Under the pieces are notes generated by a model. The model made no database searches and was not told the origin of the DNA. It saw nothing but the letters and a program-made list of their open reading frames with translations. Positions 38,014 through 46,144 of a DNA stretch of 64,000 bases are shown here, piece by piece. The position numbers were made by a program, and so were the translations under genes. Position 1 is the first letter of the stretch. The number at the start of each line of letters is the position of its first letter. The stretch comes from Chitinophagaceae bacterium (GTDB lineage: Bacteria; Bacteroidota; Bacteroidia; Chitinophagales; UBA10324), in contig JADKFU010000005.1 of the NCBI GenBank assembly GCA_016717285.1, positions 1,286,501 to 1,350,500 on the forward strand, in the 5' to 3' direction.

Positions 38014-38039
38014 CAAAATTATAAATTTAAAGTTATCAA
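38014..38039 (-). promoter_or_regulatory. Candidate promoter of the 36048-37970 gene
   Basis: Exact -7 box TAATTTTG on the minus strand (38021-38014) and TTG at 38039-38037. The spacing of 15 bases is shorter than the usual about 19. The leader would be about 38 bases. Confidence 0.4.
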
Positions 38040-38161
38040 TCTAATTTATTTTTATGTATGCGCAGATCGGTAAATGCTGAATGAATGCTCTTTAGCGTGC
38101 AGTTTGGAATTCACACAAAGATGAAATGGAGAGTTGAATATTAAAAGAATGTTTTAAAAAG

Positions 38162-38190
38162 AAAAACCCCTCCGTTTGGAGAGGTTTTTC
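38162..38190 (-). terminator. Rho-independent terminator of the T9SS gene at 38214
   Basis: Arms AAAAACCCCTCC and GGAGAGGTTTTT (one mismatch) around GTTT, 24 bases after the stop on the minus strand and followed by T residues. Confidence 0.75.
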
Positions 38191-38213
38191 AATGCAATTT
38201 CTAAGTTAAAAAA

Positions 38214-40100
38214 CTATTTGTTGAGCAGTGTCAGCGGAATAGTGGTATTGCTGTTGGCTGATTTAATATTTACATAATAGATGCCGTTTTCCATTCCTGA
38301 AAGATCGAGGTCTGTTTTGTTATTGTTAACCTTAACAGCATTCAGCGTCATTACAGTTCTTCCAATGCTATTAGTAACTGAAATGGAAACATCATTTTGG
38401 TCAAGCTTGTTAAAAGCCAGTGTGGTAAAACCTGTTGAGGGATTCGGATAGACAGAAATGGAAGCATCAGAAGTATTCACCCCAGGCACACCAACATCGA
38501 TGCCGAGGTCAAACACCGGCAATGACACATACACTATTTCATTTTCCACGCCCGCGTTGCAGGGATCAGGATTGCCACTTGTTGTTGAGATACCAGCACA
38601 AAAGTCGCGTTGATAAATAAGGCGCACATTGTCATCAACTGTTCGGGCCAGACATGCATAAGCACCTTCAGCAAACTCATCGCTAACCACATCAATAGGA
38701 TCAGCCCATGATTCGCCATTGTCCTGGCTTACCGATACATAAATGTGACGCATCGATTTACCATCAGGATCAGATGAATTCTCCACTACCGCCATGTAAG
38801 ACAGATAGATGTTGCCGTTTACATCGATCGCTGCACTCGGATAGGAAGTAAGACCTTTGAATGGAAATGTTCCAATGTCATTGAATTCAATGTAACCGCT
38901 CTGATCAAGATCTTGTGAACCTAAATTTTCAATCATCGTAGCATCGGTCATGTTTTCATCCCAATACATCAAAGCATTCGTAAAATAATAGGAGTAAGCC
39001 GCATCACCCACAATATCATTCAGAATAAACATATCTCCCCACCACAAATGCACCATTCCACTGTTGTCCACCAGAATAGCGAAAGAACCATCTGCAATTC
39101 GAATGCTGTCGGCCACGCCATCATTATTCATGTCAGTGATGGTGTCATCTGTAAACTTAAAATAAGGATGCTGATACACGATGGTTTTGGTCCAGGTGTC
39201 ACCATTGTCTGTTGATTTGTAGAGTAGCACATCATTGGAAATACTTCCGCCAACAACTATTGCCACTGTATTTCCATTCGCATCAATCTGGTAAGCGTCA
39301 CCGGCGAAGCCGATATAGTTTTCAGAAGTGATATCCGGAAGCTCTACATTGGTTTTATCCCAGGTTGTTCCACCGTCTGTTGAACGGTAGTACATCGGTG
39401 TTCCATTCAAACCATTGTATAAGGCACCCCCATTCCCGGTAGGAGTAGTAAGGGAAATCAAATGAACATTATTTCCATTGGTGGCTACTTTCGACCAAAG
39501 GTTTCCGCCCACCGCATCATTTTCCAGATCGGTAAGACTTTCAGTCCATGCACCTGTGCCTGCGGATGCACGGTAAGAATGTTGCATTACAAATGAAGTG
39601 GTATTATGGGCCATTACATTTTCAATGCCACTTGATGGTATGCAGATGTTGGTGAAGCCTGTGCGTTCACTTTCAACACGCTCGGTAGGTTGCGTGCCCC
39701 AGGCAGTTCCATCATAAAAATTATAACCAGTGCCACGATCAGTGGCCTGATTGCCCGCTGAGAAAGTCCAGGCTGCGGATACAGTTCCGGTGCTGCTGTT
39801 ATAGACGAGGCGGTCGGAAATTGCATTGTTTGACTGCAGGTCATAGAAGGTAGTACCAATTACTGCTTCTGTGAAATCGCGGATGGTCTGTGTCTGACCG
39901 ATGGGCGAAGTACTGGTTGTTGATTGTGTGGGAACAGGCATCTGTTCATTGCCTGCAAAACTCCCGGGAACCAACGTGGGACCTTTGTAATGTTCAGGTC
40001 TTACAGTTGGTGGCTGGTGGGTCACTGTTGTTTGGGCAAACATGACGCTTGCCAATAAAAGACCTGTGAATGTGAGTGTAAATTTTTTCATGGTATTCAT
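38214..40100 (-). CDS. Secreted Asp-box protein with T9SS type A sorting domain (second)
   Basis: About 628 residues from the ATG at 40100 (MNTMKKFTLTFTGLLL). A frame start at 40136 is unlikely because a -7 box (TAATTTTG, minus strand 40141-40134) overlaps it. Signal peptide ends at MFAQ. Asp-box turns occur as RSTDGGTTWDK, KSTDNGDTWTK and VSQDNGESW, typical of sialidase-like propellers. A Ca-binding-like DMNNDGVADS is also present. The sorting domain is ISVYPNPSTGFTTL ... LSGMENGIYYVNI ... LTLLNK. It is probably a paralogue, at least in architecture, of the downstream gene. Confidence 0.8.
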   Translation of the reverse strand: MNTMKKFTLTFTGLLLASVMFAQTTVTHQPPTVRPEHYKGPTLVPGSFAGNEQMPVPTQSTTSTSPIGQTQTIRDFTEAVIGTTFYDLQSNNAISDRLVYNSSTGTVSAAWTFSAGNQATDRGTGYNFYDGTAWGTQPTERVESERTGFTNICIPSSGIENVMAHNTTSFVMQHSYRASAGTGAWTESLTDLENDAVGGNLWSKVATNGNNVHLISLTTPTGNGGALYNGLNGTPMYYRSTDGGTTWDKTNVELPDITSENYIGFAGDAYQIDANGNTVAIVVGGSISNDVLLYKSTDNGDTWTKTIVYQHPYFKFTDDTITDMNNDGVADSIRIADGSFAILVDNSGMVHLWWGDMFILNDIVGDAAYSYYFTNALMYWDENMTDATMIENLGSQDLDQSGYIEFNDIGTFPFKGLTSYPSAAIDVNGNIYLSYMAVVENSSDPDGKSMRHIYVSVSQDNGESWADPIDVVSDEFAEGAYACLARTVDDNVRLIYQRDFCAGISTTSGNPDPCNAGVENEIVYVSLPVFDLGIDVGVPGVNTSDASISVYPNPSTGFTTLAFNKLDQNDVSISVTNSIGRTVMTLNAVKVNNNKTDLDLSGMENGIYYVNIKSANSNTTIPLTLLNK

Positions 40101-40168
40101 GGTTGGGTTAGAAAAATGGTTTTGCGTAATAATCAAAATTAAAAATGCAAATTAACAAACTGTTTTAT

Positions 40169-40282
40169 TTAGGCTTGGGTTTTTATCAATTGAGGATCCG
40201 TCGAAAACTTGGGAATCTGAGCAGCAGCCATCACCGAAACGGAGACAGCGACTGCAAGGAGTGTAAATTTTTTTGTCAGCAT
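40169..40282 (-). CDS. 37-residue signal-peptide-only small ORF (orphan leader)
   Basis: ATG at 40282, TAA at 40169-40171. The translation starts MLTKKFTLLAVAVSVSVM, has likely signal peptidase cleavage after AAAQ, and leaves a mature part of only about 15 residues (IPKFSTDPQLIKTQA). Fifteen bases at the KKFTL codons are identical to the start of the adjacent T9SS gene, so it may be a decayed copy of such a gene. Against simple decay, it has a good promoter (40312-40343). Either a remnant or a tiny secreted peptide. Confidence 0.5.
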   Translation of the reverse strand: MLTKKFTLLAVAVSVSVMAAAQIPKFSTDPQLIKTQA

Positions 40283-40311
40283 TGTTTATAGTTTTTAAAT
40301 TTAAAGATGTT

Positions 40312-40343
40312 CAAAGTTAAGCTACTGTTTCAAAGTAAACAAA
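40312..40343 (-). promoter_or_regulatory. Promoter upstream of the 37-residue ORF
   Basis: TTTG (minus strand 40343-40340), 20 bases, then TAACTTTG (40319-40312), a full match to the Bacteroidota pattern. It would give a leader of about 22-25 bases. Confidence 0.6.
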
Positions 40344-40385
40344 AAACAAAATTTTCTTACTAATTCAGCAACTGTTCAAAGATTA

Positions 40386-42236
40386 TTATTTTGATTTTTT
40401 CGCTTGTTGCGTCTGTGCTTTAGCCATGTTTTCGAGTCGTTCCTGCAACTTGGATTTTTTAACCGGTTTCTTTTTATTGTCCTGTATTTTCCGGTGAATG
40501 GCATCTTCATCTATGATGTAATTCTTAATGATATACTGTTGCCCGAACGCCACGATATTCGATAACGAATAATAGTACGTGAGAGCGGCAGGAAGGCTAT
40601 TAAAAACGCCAAGCAGCATTACAGGAAAAATATACGCCATGTATTTCATTTGACCGGTTACACCCGAAAGCTGGTTGTTGTAAATCGCAAAAAGAATAGA
40701 AGTGATCGTCATGATGATGGTCCATAAGCTCACGTGATCGCCGTAAAAAGGAATAGAGAAACCAAGATTTAAAATTGAATCGTAGGTGGAGAGATCTTTG
40801 GTCCACCACAATGCCTGTTGCCGCAATTCGATAGAAAGCGGGAAGAAAGTGTACATGGCCGCAAGTATGGGCAATTGCAACAATGCGGGAACACAACCTC
40901 CCAATGGATTTACACCAGCCGAACGGAAGAGTTTTAATTGTTCCTGTCCGAACTTTGCCTGATCGTCCTTATATTTTTCTTTGAGCTCATCAATTTCAGG
41001 TTTCAGCACACGCATTTTTGCCGCAGAAAGAAAGGAACGGTAATTAAGCGGAAAGAGAATGATACGCAACAGCACTGTCATGATTAAAATGATCAGTCCG
41101 AAATTCAGCACATAGTTGTTTAGAAAATTAAAAAGCGGAATGATGAAATATTTATTGATCGGAGAGGAGATGATACCAAAGAGTCCGGCACCTAAAGGAA
41201 TGATTTGCTCCAGGTCATAATCGCCCAATCGTTTTAAGTCCTGGTAGTTGTTAGGTCCGAAATAAAACTGCATCGGATAGCTTACCTGTTTTTTATTATT
41301 GTCAAAAGGCAACACAAGCTGAGCGCTCATTTTCTTCACGTAATCTGAACCCAATTCAGATTGTGTGCTGAAGTTGCCTTGTGCAAAGGGCTGCTGTGTA
41401 ATTAAAGTGGCATTAAAAAAATGTTGTTTGAAAGAAACCCATTGCAGCTTGCCCGGAGCATTCATGTCACCGGTGCTGTGCTCAGAAATACTTTCCACAT
41501 CATCATCCCAATAGCGGAAATAAATGGAAGAATAATTCTTTTCCATTTCAACATCCTTTTCGGTATGACTGAAGTTGGTATTCCATTCTAAATTAATGTC
41601 CGGATTGTTTTTGCTGATCACGCTGTCCATGCCTACGAGGTTGAATTGATAATTCAACAGGTAGGAGTTGCCTTTCAAAGTATAGCGTTGTTCGATATAG
41701 CGATTGGATGATGCGTATGCACGGAAAACAATCGTGTTGGAATCATTTTGTGCTACTGCAAAAGATTTCCCGGTAGTTTTAAAAAGAACATCATCAGTTC
41801 CGACCTGCGTGGTGCCGGAAAAAAAAGCATAATTGAAGAACGTGTTTTTTTCGTCGAACAGGATGAGTGGTTGCTGATCATACGTTTTGAATTTCTTCAA
41901 TTCTACTGATACCACTTTGCCGCCTTTGCTTGACAGTTTTACTTTCATCACTTCATTTTCAATGTTCACTATTTCTTCCGCGGTAACCGAAGTATCTGAG
42001 AAAATACCGGTGGCAGTTTGCTTCACGGTAGTGTCACCTTTGTTGACTATCGCATTGCTGTCAGGTGAAATTGCATTGACAGAATCTGCAAAGTGTCGCT
42101 GCTGCTGAACCAACGAGATGGAATCCTGCTGCCTGTGCAAACGGGCAGTTTCTTCCTGTGAAGGGGTATTAATATAAATGTATGCAATGAAGATCAACGC
42201 GATCAGCACAAATCCAATAGCCGCATTCCTGTCCAT
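40386..42236 (-). CDS. yidC: Membrane protein insertase YidC
   Basis: Inserts and folds inner membrane proteins, alone or with Sec. The 616-residue product has an N-terminal membrane anchor (about 6-22), a large periplasmic beta-domain (to about 355), then the conserved five-helix core with FNFLNNYVLNFGLIILIMTV, NYRSFLSAAKMRVLKPEI, LFRSAGVNPLGGCVPALLQLP and the basic tail KKKPVKKSKLQE. Length and layout are those of Bacteroidota YidC. It lies downstream of pyrG with a 302-base gap, as often in this phylum. Confidence 0.95.
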   Translation of the reverse strand: MDRNAAIGFVLIALIFIAYIYINTPSQEETARLHRQQDSISLVQQQRHFADSVNAISPDSNAIVNKGDTTVKQTATGIFSDTSVTAEEIVNIENEVMKVKLSSKGGKVVSVELKKFKTYDQQPLILFDEKNTFFNYAFFSGTTQVGTDDVLFKTTGKSFAVAQNDSNTIVFRAYASSNRYIEQRYTLKGNSYLLNYQFNLVGMDSVISKNNPDINLEWNTNFSHTEKDVEMEKNYSSIYFRYWDDDVESISEHSTGDMNAPGKLQWVSFKQHFFNATLITQQPFAQGNFSTQSELGSDYVKKMSAQLVLPFDNNKKQVSYPMQFYFGPNNYQDLKRLGDYDLEQIIPLGAGLFGIISSPINKYFIIPLFNFLNNYVLNFGLIILIMTVLLRIILFPLNYRSFLSAAKMRVLKPEIDELKEKYKDDQAKFGQEQLKLFRSAGVNPLGGCVPALLQLPILAAMYTFFPLSIELRQQALWWTKDLSTYDSILNLGFSIPFYGDHVSLWTIIMTITSILFAIYNNQLSGVTGQMKYMAYIFPVMLLGVFNSLPAALTYYYSLSNIVAFGQQYIIKNYIIDEDAIHRKIQDNKKKPVKKSKLQERLENMAKAQTQQAKKSK

Positions 42237-42311
42237 GAATTATATTTAGTTGAGTTTTATGGACGGTTGCACGTCGTATAAATTTTAGCCACCCTATCCA
42301 TTTTGGGAGCG

Positions 42312-42342
42312 CAAACCTACATGAATTTGGGAGAAAGTCAAA
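42312..42342 (-). promoter_or_regulatory. Promoter of yidC
   Basis: TTTG (minus strand 42342-42339), 19 bases, TAGGTTTG (42319-42312): the best consensus Bacteroidota promoter in the window. The leader would be about 70 bases. Confidence 0.65.
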
Positions 42343-42391
42343 GGAAGGATTGATGAAGATCGGACTTTCCTGCTAACTATTAATGCCAGTA

Positions 42392-42438
42392 GAATTGTTA
42401 AATTGTTAAATGGTTAAATGGTTGCGGCAAAGCCGGAG
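42392..42438 (+). repeat. Dispersed repeat copy 3 (GGCAAAGCCGGAG core)
   Basis: GAATTGTTAAATTGTTAAAT, then GGTTAAATGG, then TTGCGGCAAAGCCGGAG. Same layout as 15415-15466 and 19861-19902. It lies in the pyrG-yidC gap. Confidence 0.8.
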
Positions 42439-42538
42439 AAAAGTTCATAAAATAATTTTAAGGAGGATTAGCAGATGATTTTGATGGAGTAAATCAATGC
42501 TAATGAAATTGATGTCGAAAACTCAAAGGCAAATCCGT

Positions 42539-44203
42539 TTAAAGATATACAGGTGTTTTTTCTTCGATTACTGCAGTCGGGTTGCTTTCTTTTCTTTTCT
42601 GATCTTCGATAGCCGCCGATATAAATTTTACAAAAAGCGGATGTGGATTGTCAACAGTGCTTTTTAATTCAGGATGATACTGCACACCCACAAACCAGGG
42701 ATGTTTTTTCAGTTCAATCACTTCAACAAGGTTGCTTTCAGGATTGGTGCCGGTAGCCATAAATCCGGTTTCCTCAAAGGCAGAAAGGTATTTATTGTTG
42801 AATTCATACCTGTGACGGTGGCGTTCAAAGATAGAAACATGGCCATATGCCTGATAGGCCTTCGACGACTTCTTTAATGTACACTCGTAAGAACCCAGTC
42901 GCATGGTGCCGCCTTTCAATACTACCTTTTTCTGTTCTTCCATCATGTCAATTACCGGAACGTTGGTTTCGGTATCCATCTCGGTAGAATTGGCTTCCGG
43001 CCATCCAAGCACATTGCGCGCATATTCAACAACGGCGCATTGCATGCCGAGGCAAATGCCAAAAAACGGAAGATTGTTTTCACGCGCATATTTAATGGCG
43101 GTTACTTTCCCTTCAATACCCCGGGGACCAAAACCGGGAGCCACAAGAATACCATTCAATTCCCCCAGCAGGTGATGTACATTTTTAGGATTGATGTGTT
43201 CAGAGTGAATAGAAATCAGGTCCACTTTGCATTCATTGATGGTGCCTGCATGCACAAAAGATTCGCGGATGGATTTATAAGCATCGGCGAGTTCAACGTA
43301 CTTTCCAATGAGACCGATCTTAACTTCTGATGTCGGGTTTTTCAACTTGCCCATGAACTCTTTCCAATTATCAAGATTGGGTTCATCGCCGGTTCGAAGC
43401 TTGAGCTTTGACAATACTGTCTTGTCAAGATTCTCTTTCAACATCAGCAACGGAACATCATAAATGGACTCAGCATCAATGGACTCAATCACTGCATTCG
43501 TGGTAACATTACAGAACAAAGCGATCTTGCGGCGGAGGTCATTATTGAGGTGGTGTTCTGTTCTGCAAACGAGGATATCAGGCTGTACTCCATTTTCAAG
43601 CAACTCTTTAACTGAATGTTGTGTTGGCTTGGTTTTCAGCTCTTTAGCTGCTTTTAAATAGGGTACAAGTGTAAGGTGAATGACGAGGCAGTTTGAATTC
43701 CCGAGTTCCCACTTCATCTGTCGCACGGCTTCAATGTAAGGCAGTGATTCGATGTCGCCGACAGTGCCGCCGATTTCGGTAATCACCAATTCATAATCAC
43801 CCGAATTTCCAAGCAATTGAATCCTTCTTTTAATCTCATCGGTAATATGGGGAATCACCTGTACGGTCTTTCCGAGGTAGGCACCTTCCCGTTCTTTGTT
43901 GATGACTTCCTGGTAAATTTTACCGGTGGTCACATTGTTTGCCTGCGAAGTAGGATGGTTGAGAAACCGTTCGTAATGACCGAGGTCAAGATCCGTTTCG
44001 GCGCCGTCATCGGTTACATAACATTCGCCATGTTCATACGGATTGAGCGTTCCCGGATCAACATTGATGTAAGGGTCAAACTTCTGGATCGTTACTTTGA
44101 AACCTCTTGCCTGCAGCAATTTTGCAAGAGATGCGGAGATGATTCCTTTTCCAAGCGAGGAGGTAACTCCGCCCGTAACGAAGATGTATTTAGTGGTTGC
44201 CAT
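42539..44203 (-). CDS. pyrG: CTP synthase
   Basis: Converts UTP to CTP with glutamine as nitrogen donor. The 554-residue product has the synthetase domain (TGGVTSSLGKGIISASLAKL near residue 10, NVDPGTLNPYEHGECYVTDD near 48) and the class I glutamine amidotransferase domain with nucleophile cysteine in FGICLGMQCAVVEY (near 388) and the His-Glu pair in GVQYHPELKS (near 520). Full length and canonical. It is the last core gene before the accessory island. Confidence 0.97.
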   Translation of the reverse strand: MATTKYIFVTGGVTSSLGKGIISASLAKLLQARGFKVTIQKFDPYINVDPGTLNPYEHGECYVTDDGAETDLDLGHYERFLNHPTSQANNVTTGKIYQEVINKEREGAYLGKTVQVIPHITDEIKRRIQLLGNSGDYELVITEIGGTVGDIESLPYIEAVRQMKWELGNSNCLVIHLTLVPYLKAAKELKTKPTQHSVKELLENGVQPDILVCRTEHHLNNDLRRKIALFCNVTTNAVIESIDAESIYDVPLLMLKENLDKTVLSKLKLRTGDEPNLDNWKEFMGKLKNPTSEVKIGLIGKYVELADAYKSIRESFVHAGTINECKVDLISIHSEHINPKNVHHLLGELNGILVAPGFGPRGIEGKVTAIKYARENNLPFFGICLGMQCAVVEYARNVLGWPEANSTEMDTETNVPVIDMMEEQKKVVLKGGTMRLGSYECTLKKSSKAYQAYGHVSIFERHRHRYEFNNKYLSAFEETGFMATGTNPESNLVEVIELKKHPWFVGVQYHPELKSTVDNPHPLFVKFISAAIEDQKRKESNPTAVIEEKTPVYL

Positions 44204-44481
44204 GAAAGATTCAGTTACGGGCTTCGAAGGTACTATTAGATTTCAGGATTAGAAAGAAGGTAAGAGATAATTAATTTAATGAGCGAAATGGGAGATGATG
44301 ATCAGGGAGTTATTGTCAGGTAGTGTCCGGAGGCTTGTGTCAAACGGGAAGGTAATATGTACATTTTTGAGAACGTATGAGCAATGTTTTTATTCTGACA
44401 GTTACGGGTATGTAGTTAGCTTATTGTGGTTTGATTAACTCCATTTTATTTTCAATCCTATTTCTAATTTATTTGGATTTA
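44204..44481. other. Left junction of the accessory island
   Basis: No gene is seen between pyrG and the antitoxin gene. A 10-base direct repeat CAGTTACGGG occurs at 44212-44221 and 44399-44408, and a GTTAGC word at 44415-44420. Base composition becomes more AT-rich near 44.4 kb. Confidence 0.35.
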
Positions 44482-44520
44482 TTTTGCGAAAAGCACCGAA
44501 ATGTGGTATATTTCGCAAAA
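44482..44520. promoter_or_regulatory. Palindromic operator at the AbiE operon promoter
   Basis: Perfect 10-base arms TTTTGCGAAA (44482-44491) and TTTCGCAAAA (44511-44520), 19 bases apart. A TATTTTG -7 box (44480-44486) overlaps the left arm, so binding here would block transcription. AbiEi antitoxins are known to repress their own operons through inverted repeats. The site covers a possible ATG at 44501, favouring the start at 44531. Confidence 0.6.
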
Positions 44521-44530
44521 ATTATCTCAA

Positions 44531-45355
44531 ATGATTTCAGATAGTAATTACAGCCGATTAGAGCATTGGATTGAAGAATGTCAATCTAAAGGCAAACTGG
44601 CATTCAATTTAGCCGAGCTAAGGCATAGATTTCAATCTGATACCGAAACAGCGTTAAAGCGGGTGTTGGACAGATTATCTGAAAAAGAAAAAGTGGTTTC
44701 CATTTTTAAAGGCTACTACATAATCATTCCACCCCAATATTCATCAAAAGGAATTTTACCGGCAGCTATGTTTATAAACGGACTAATGAAATTCTTAAAG
44801 AGAAAATACTATGTAGGACTTTTAAACGCAGCAGCACTTCACGGTGCATCACACCAACAACCGCAAGAATATTTTGTAGTAACAGAATATCCGGTTTTGA
44901 GGCCGACAAAAAAGAAAGGACTTAAAATAAACTATATCAGCACAAAACAACTTCCACCTGAATCGCTTATTGAAAAAAAGAAAACAGAAACAGGGTATAT
45001 CAATATTTCAAACCCGTTGCTCACAGCAATTGACTTGATTAGTTATGAAAAGAAAATAGGTGGACTTAATAGGGCTTCAACTGTAATTAACGAGTTGCTT
45101 GAAACAGTTAAAAGAAATGATATAAATGAGGCATTAATAAACTATGCAAGCGCTTCCTCTTTGCAAAGATTAGGTTTTGTATTAGATGAAATTTTAAACA
45201 AGAAAGAAATTGCTGATAGAATATTCTCGCTCTGCAAAAAAGCAGGAACTAAATTTTATTTAATTCCCCTAAAAGCATCTGGCGAGAAGAAAATTGAAGT
45301 TGTAAATGAAAAATGGAAATTGATTATTAACACAGAGATAGAAGTTGACGAATGA
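44531..45355 (+). CDS. AbiEi-like antitoxin / transcriptional regulator
   Basis: Antitoxin and autorepressor of an AbiE-type (type IV) toxin-antitoxin system. From the ATG at 44531 the product has 274 residues; an earlier ATG at 44501 falls inside the operator. An N-terminal winged helix-turn-helix (FNLAELRHRFQSDTETALKR, followed by GYYIIIPPQYSSKG) precedes an AbiEi C-terminal domain (YYVGLLNAAALHGASHQQPQ, NISNPLLTAIDLISYEKKIG). No membrane or signal segment. Its stop overlaps the toxin start (ATGA), the usual coupling for this pair. AT-rich codon use unlike the flanking core genes. Confidence 0.85.
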   Translation: MISDSNYSRLEHWIEECQSKGKLAFNLAELRHRFQSDTETALKRVLDRLSEKEKVVSIFKGYYIIIPPQYSSKGILPAAMFINGLMKFLKRKYYVGLLNAAALHGASHQQPQEYFVVTEYPVLRPTKKKGLKINYISTKQLPPESLIEKKKTETGYINISNPLLTAIDLISYEKKIGGLNRASTVINELLETVKRNDINEALINYASASSLQRLGFVLDEILNKKEIADRIFSLCKKAGTKFYLIPLKASGEKKIEVVNEKWKLIINTEIEVDE

Positions 45356-46143
45356 TACCACAAGCATACATTACAGAATGGAGCAATTATGTTCCTTGGC
45401 AAACAAACGAACAGGTTGAACAAGACCTTGTGATTTGCAGAGCATTGATTGAAATCTTCAAAGATGATTTTCTTGCTGAGAGTTTGGCTTTCAGAGGAGG
45501 AACCGCTTTGCACAAACTTTATTTGCAATCGCAACCAAGATATTCGGAAGACATTGACTTAGTTCAGGTTCGATCTGAACCAATTAAAGAAACCATTCAA
45601 CGATTACAAAAAGCACTTTCGTTTCTTGCAAAGTCAAATGTTACACCACGAAAAGACAACAATACCATTTTCTACAGATTTGAATCAGAGTTTCCACCAA
45701 TTCAAAAACTTAAATTAAAAGTTGAAACTAATTGCCGTGAACATTTCTCAGTTTTAGGATGGGAGAAAAAACCGTTTTCTGTTAACTCCGAATGGTTTAA
45801 AGGGGATTGCAATTTAACCACGTATTCACTTGAAGAATTATTAGGCACAAAACTTAGAGCATTATACCAGAGACGAAAAGGAAGAGATTTGTTTGACTTA
45901 TGGAAAGCACTTATTACAGCTAACGTAAATCCCGAATTAGTTATCAAATGCTATAAAGAGTATATGAGTTTCTCTTTGGAAAAAGCAATCCCAACTAAGA
46001 AGCAGTTCATTCTGAATCTTGAAGCCAAAAGAAATGATGCCGAGTTTTTGGGTGATACAGTTGCTTTGTTACGACCGGAAGAAAAGTATAATCAAGACGA
46101 AGCTTTTGAATTAGTATTAAAAAATCTCGTGGAACTAATGTAG
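45352..46143 (+). CDS. AbiEii/AbiGii-type nucleotidyltransferase toxin
   Basis: DNA polymerase beta-like nucleotidyltransferase toxin. The 263-residue product has the four family motifs: FRGGTALHKLY (47-57), SEDIDLV (65-71, the DxD metal site), KLKVETN (121-127), and EELLGTKLRALYQRRKGRDLFDLW (161-184, shown in part as RRKGRDLFDLW). Characterised relatives modify tRNA 3' ends or otherwise use NTPs to stop growth, giving phage abortive infection. All catalytic residues appear intact. It is followed after one base by the primase-helicase gene, so all three genes likely share one transcript. Confidence 0.88.
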   Translation: MIPQAYITEWSNYVPWQTNEQVEQDLVICRALIEIFKDDFLAESLAFRGGTALHKLYLQSQPRYSEDIDLVQVRSEPIKETIQRLQKALSFLAKSNVTPRKDNNTIFYRFESEFPPIQKLKLKVETNCREHFSVLGWEKKPFSVNSEWFKGDCNLTTYSLEELLGTKLRALYQRRKGRDLFDLWKALITANVNPELVIKCYKEYMSFSLEKAIPTKKQFILNLEAKRNDAEFLGDTVALLRPEEKYNQDEAFELVLKNLVELM

Positions 46144-46144
46144 T

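Noticed and set aside
40101..40136. Upstream start (40136) for the second Asp-box T9SS gene
   Set aside because: A TAATTTTG -7 box overlaps it, and the signal peptide begins at the downstream ATG codons (40100 or 40091).
44212..44408. CAGTTACGGG direct repeat as an attachment site of the island
   Set aside because: Only 10 bases, both copies on the same side of the island, and no integrase; too weak to claim.
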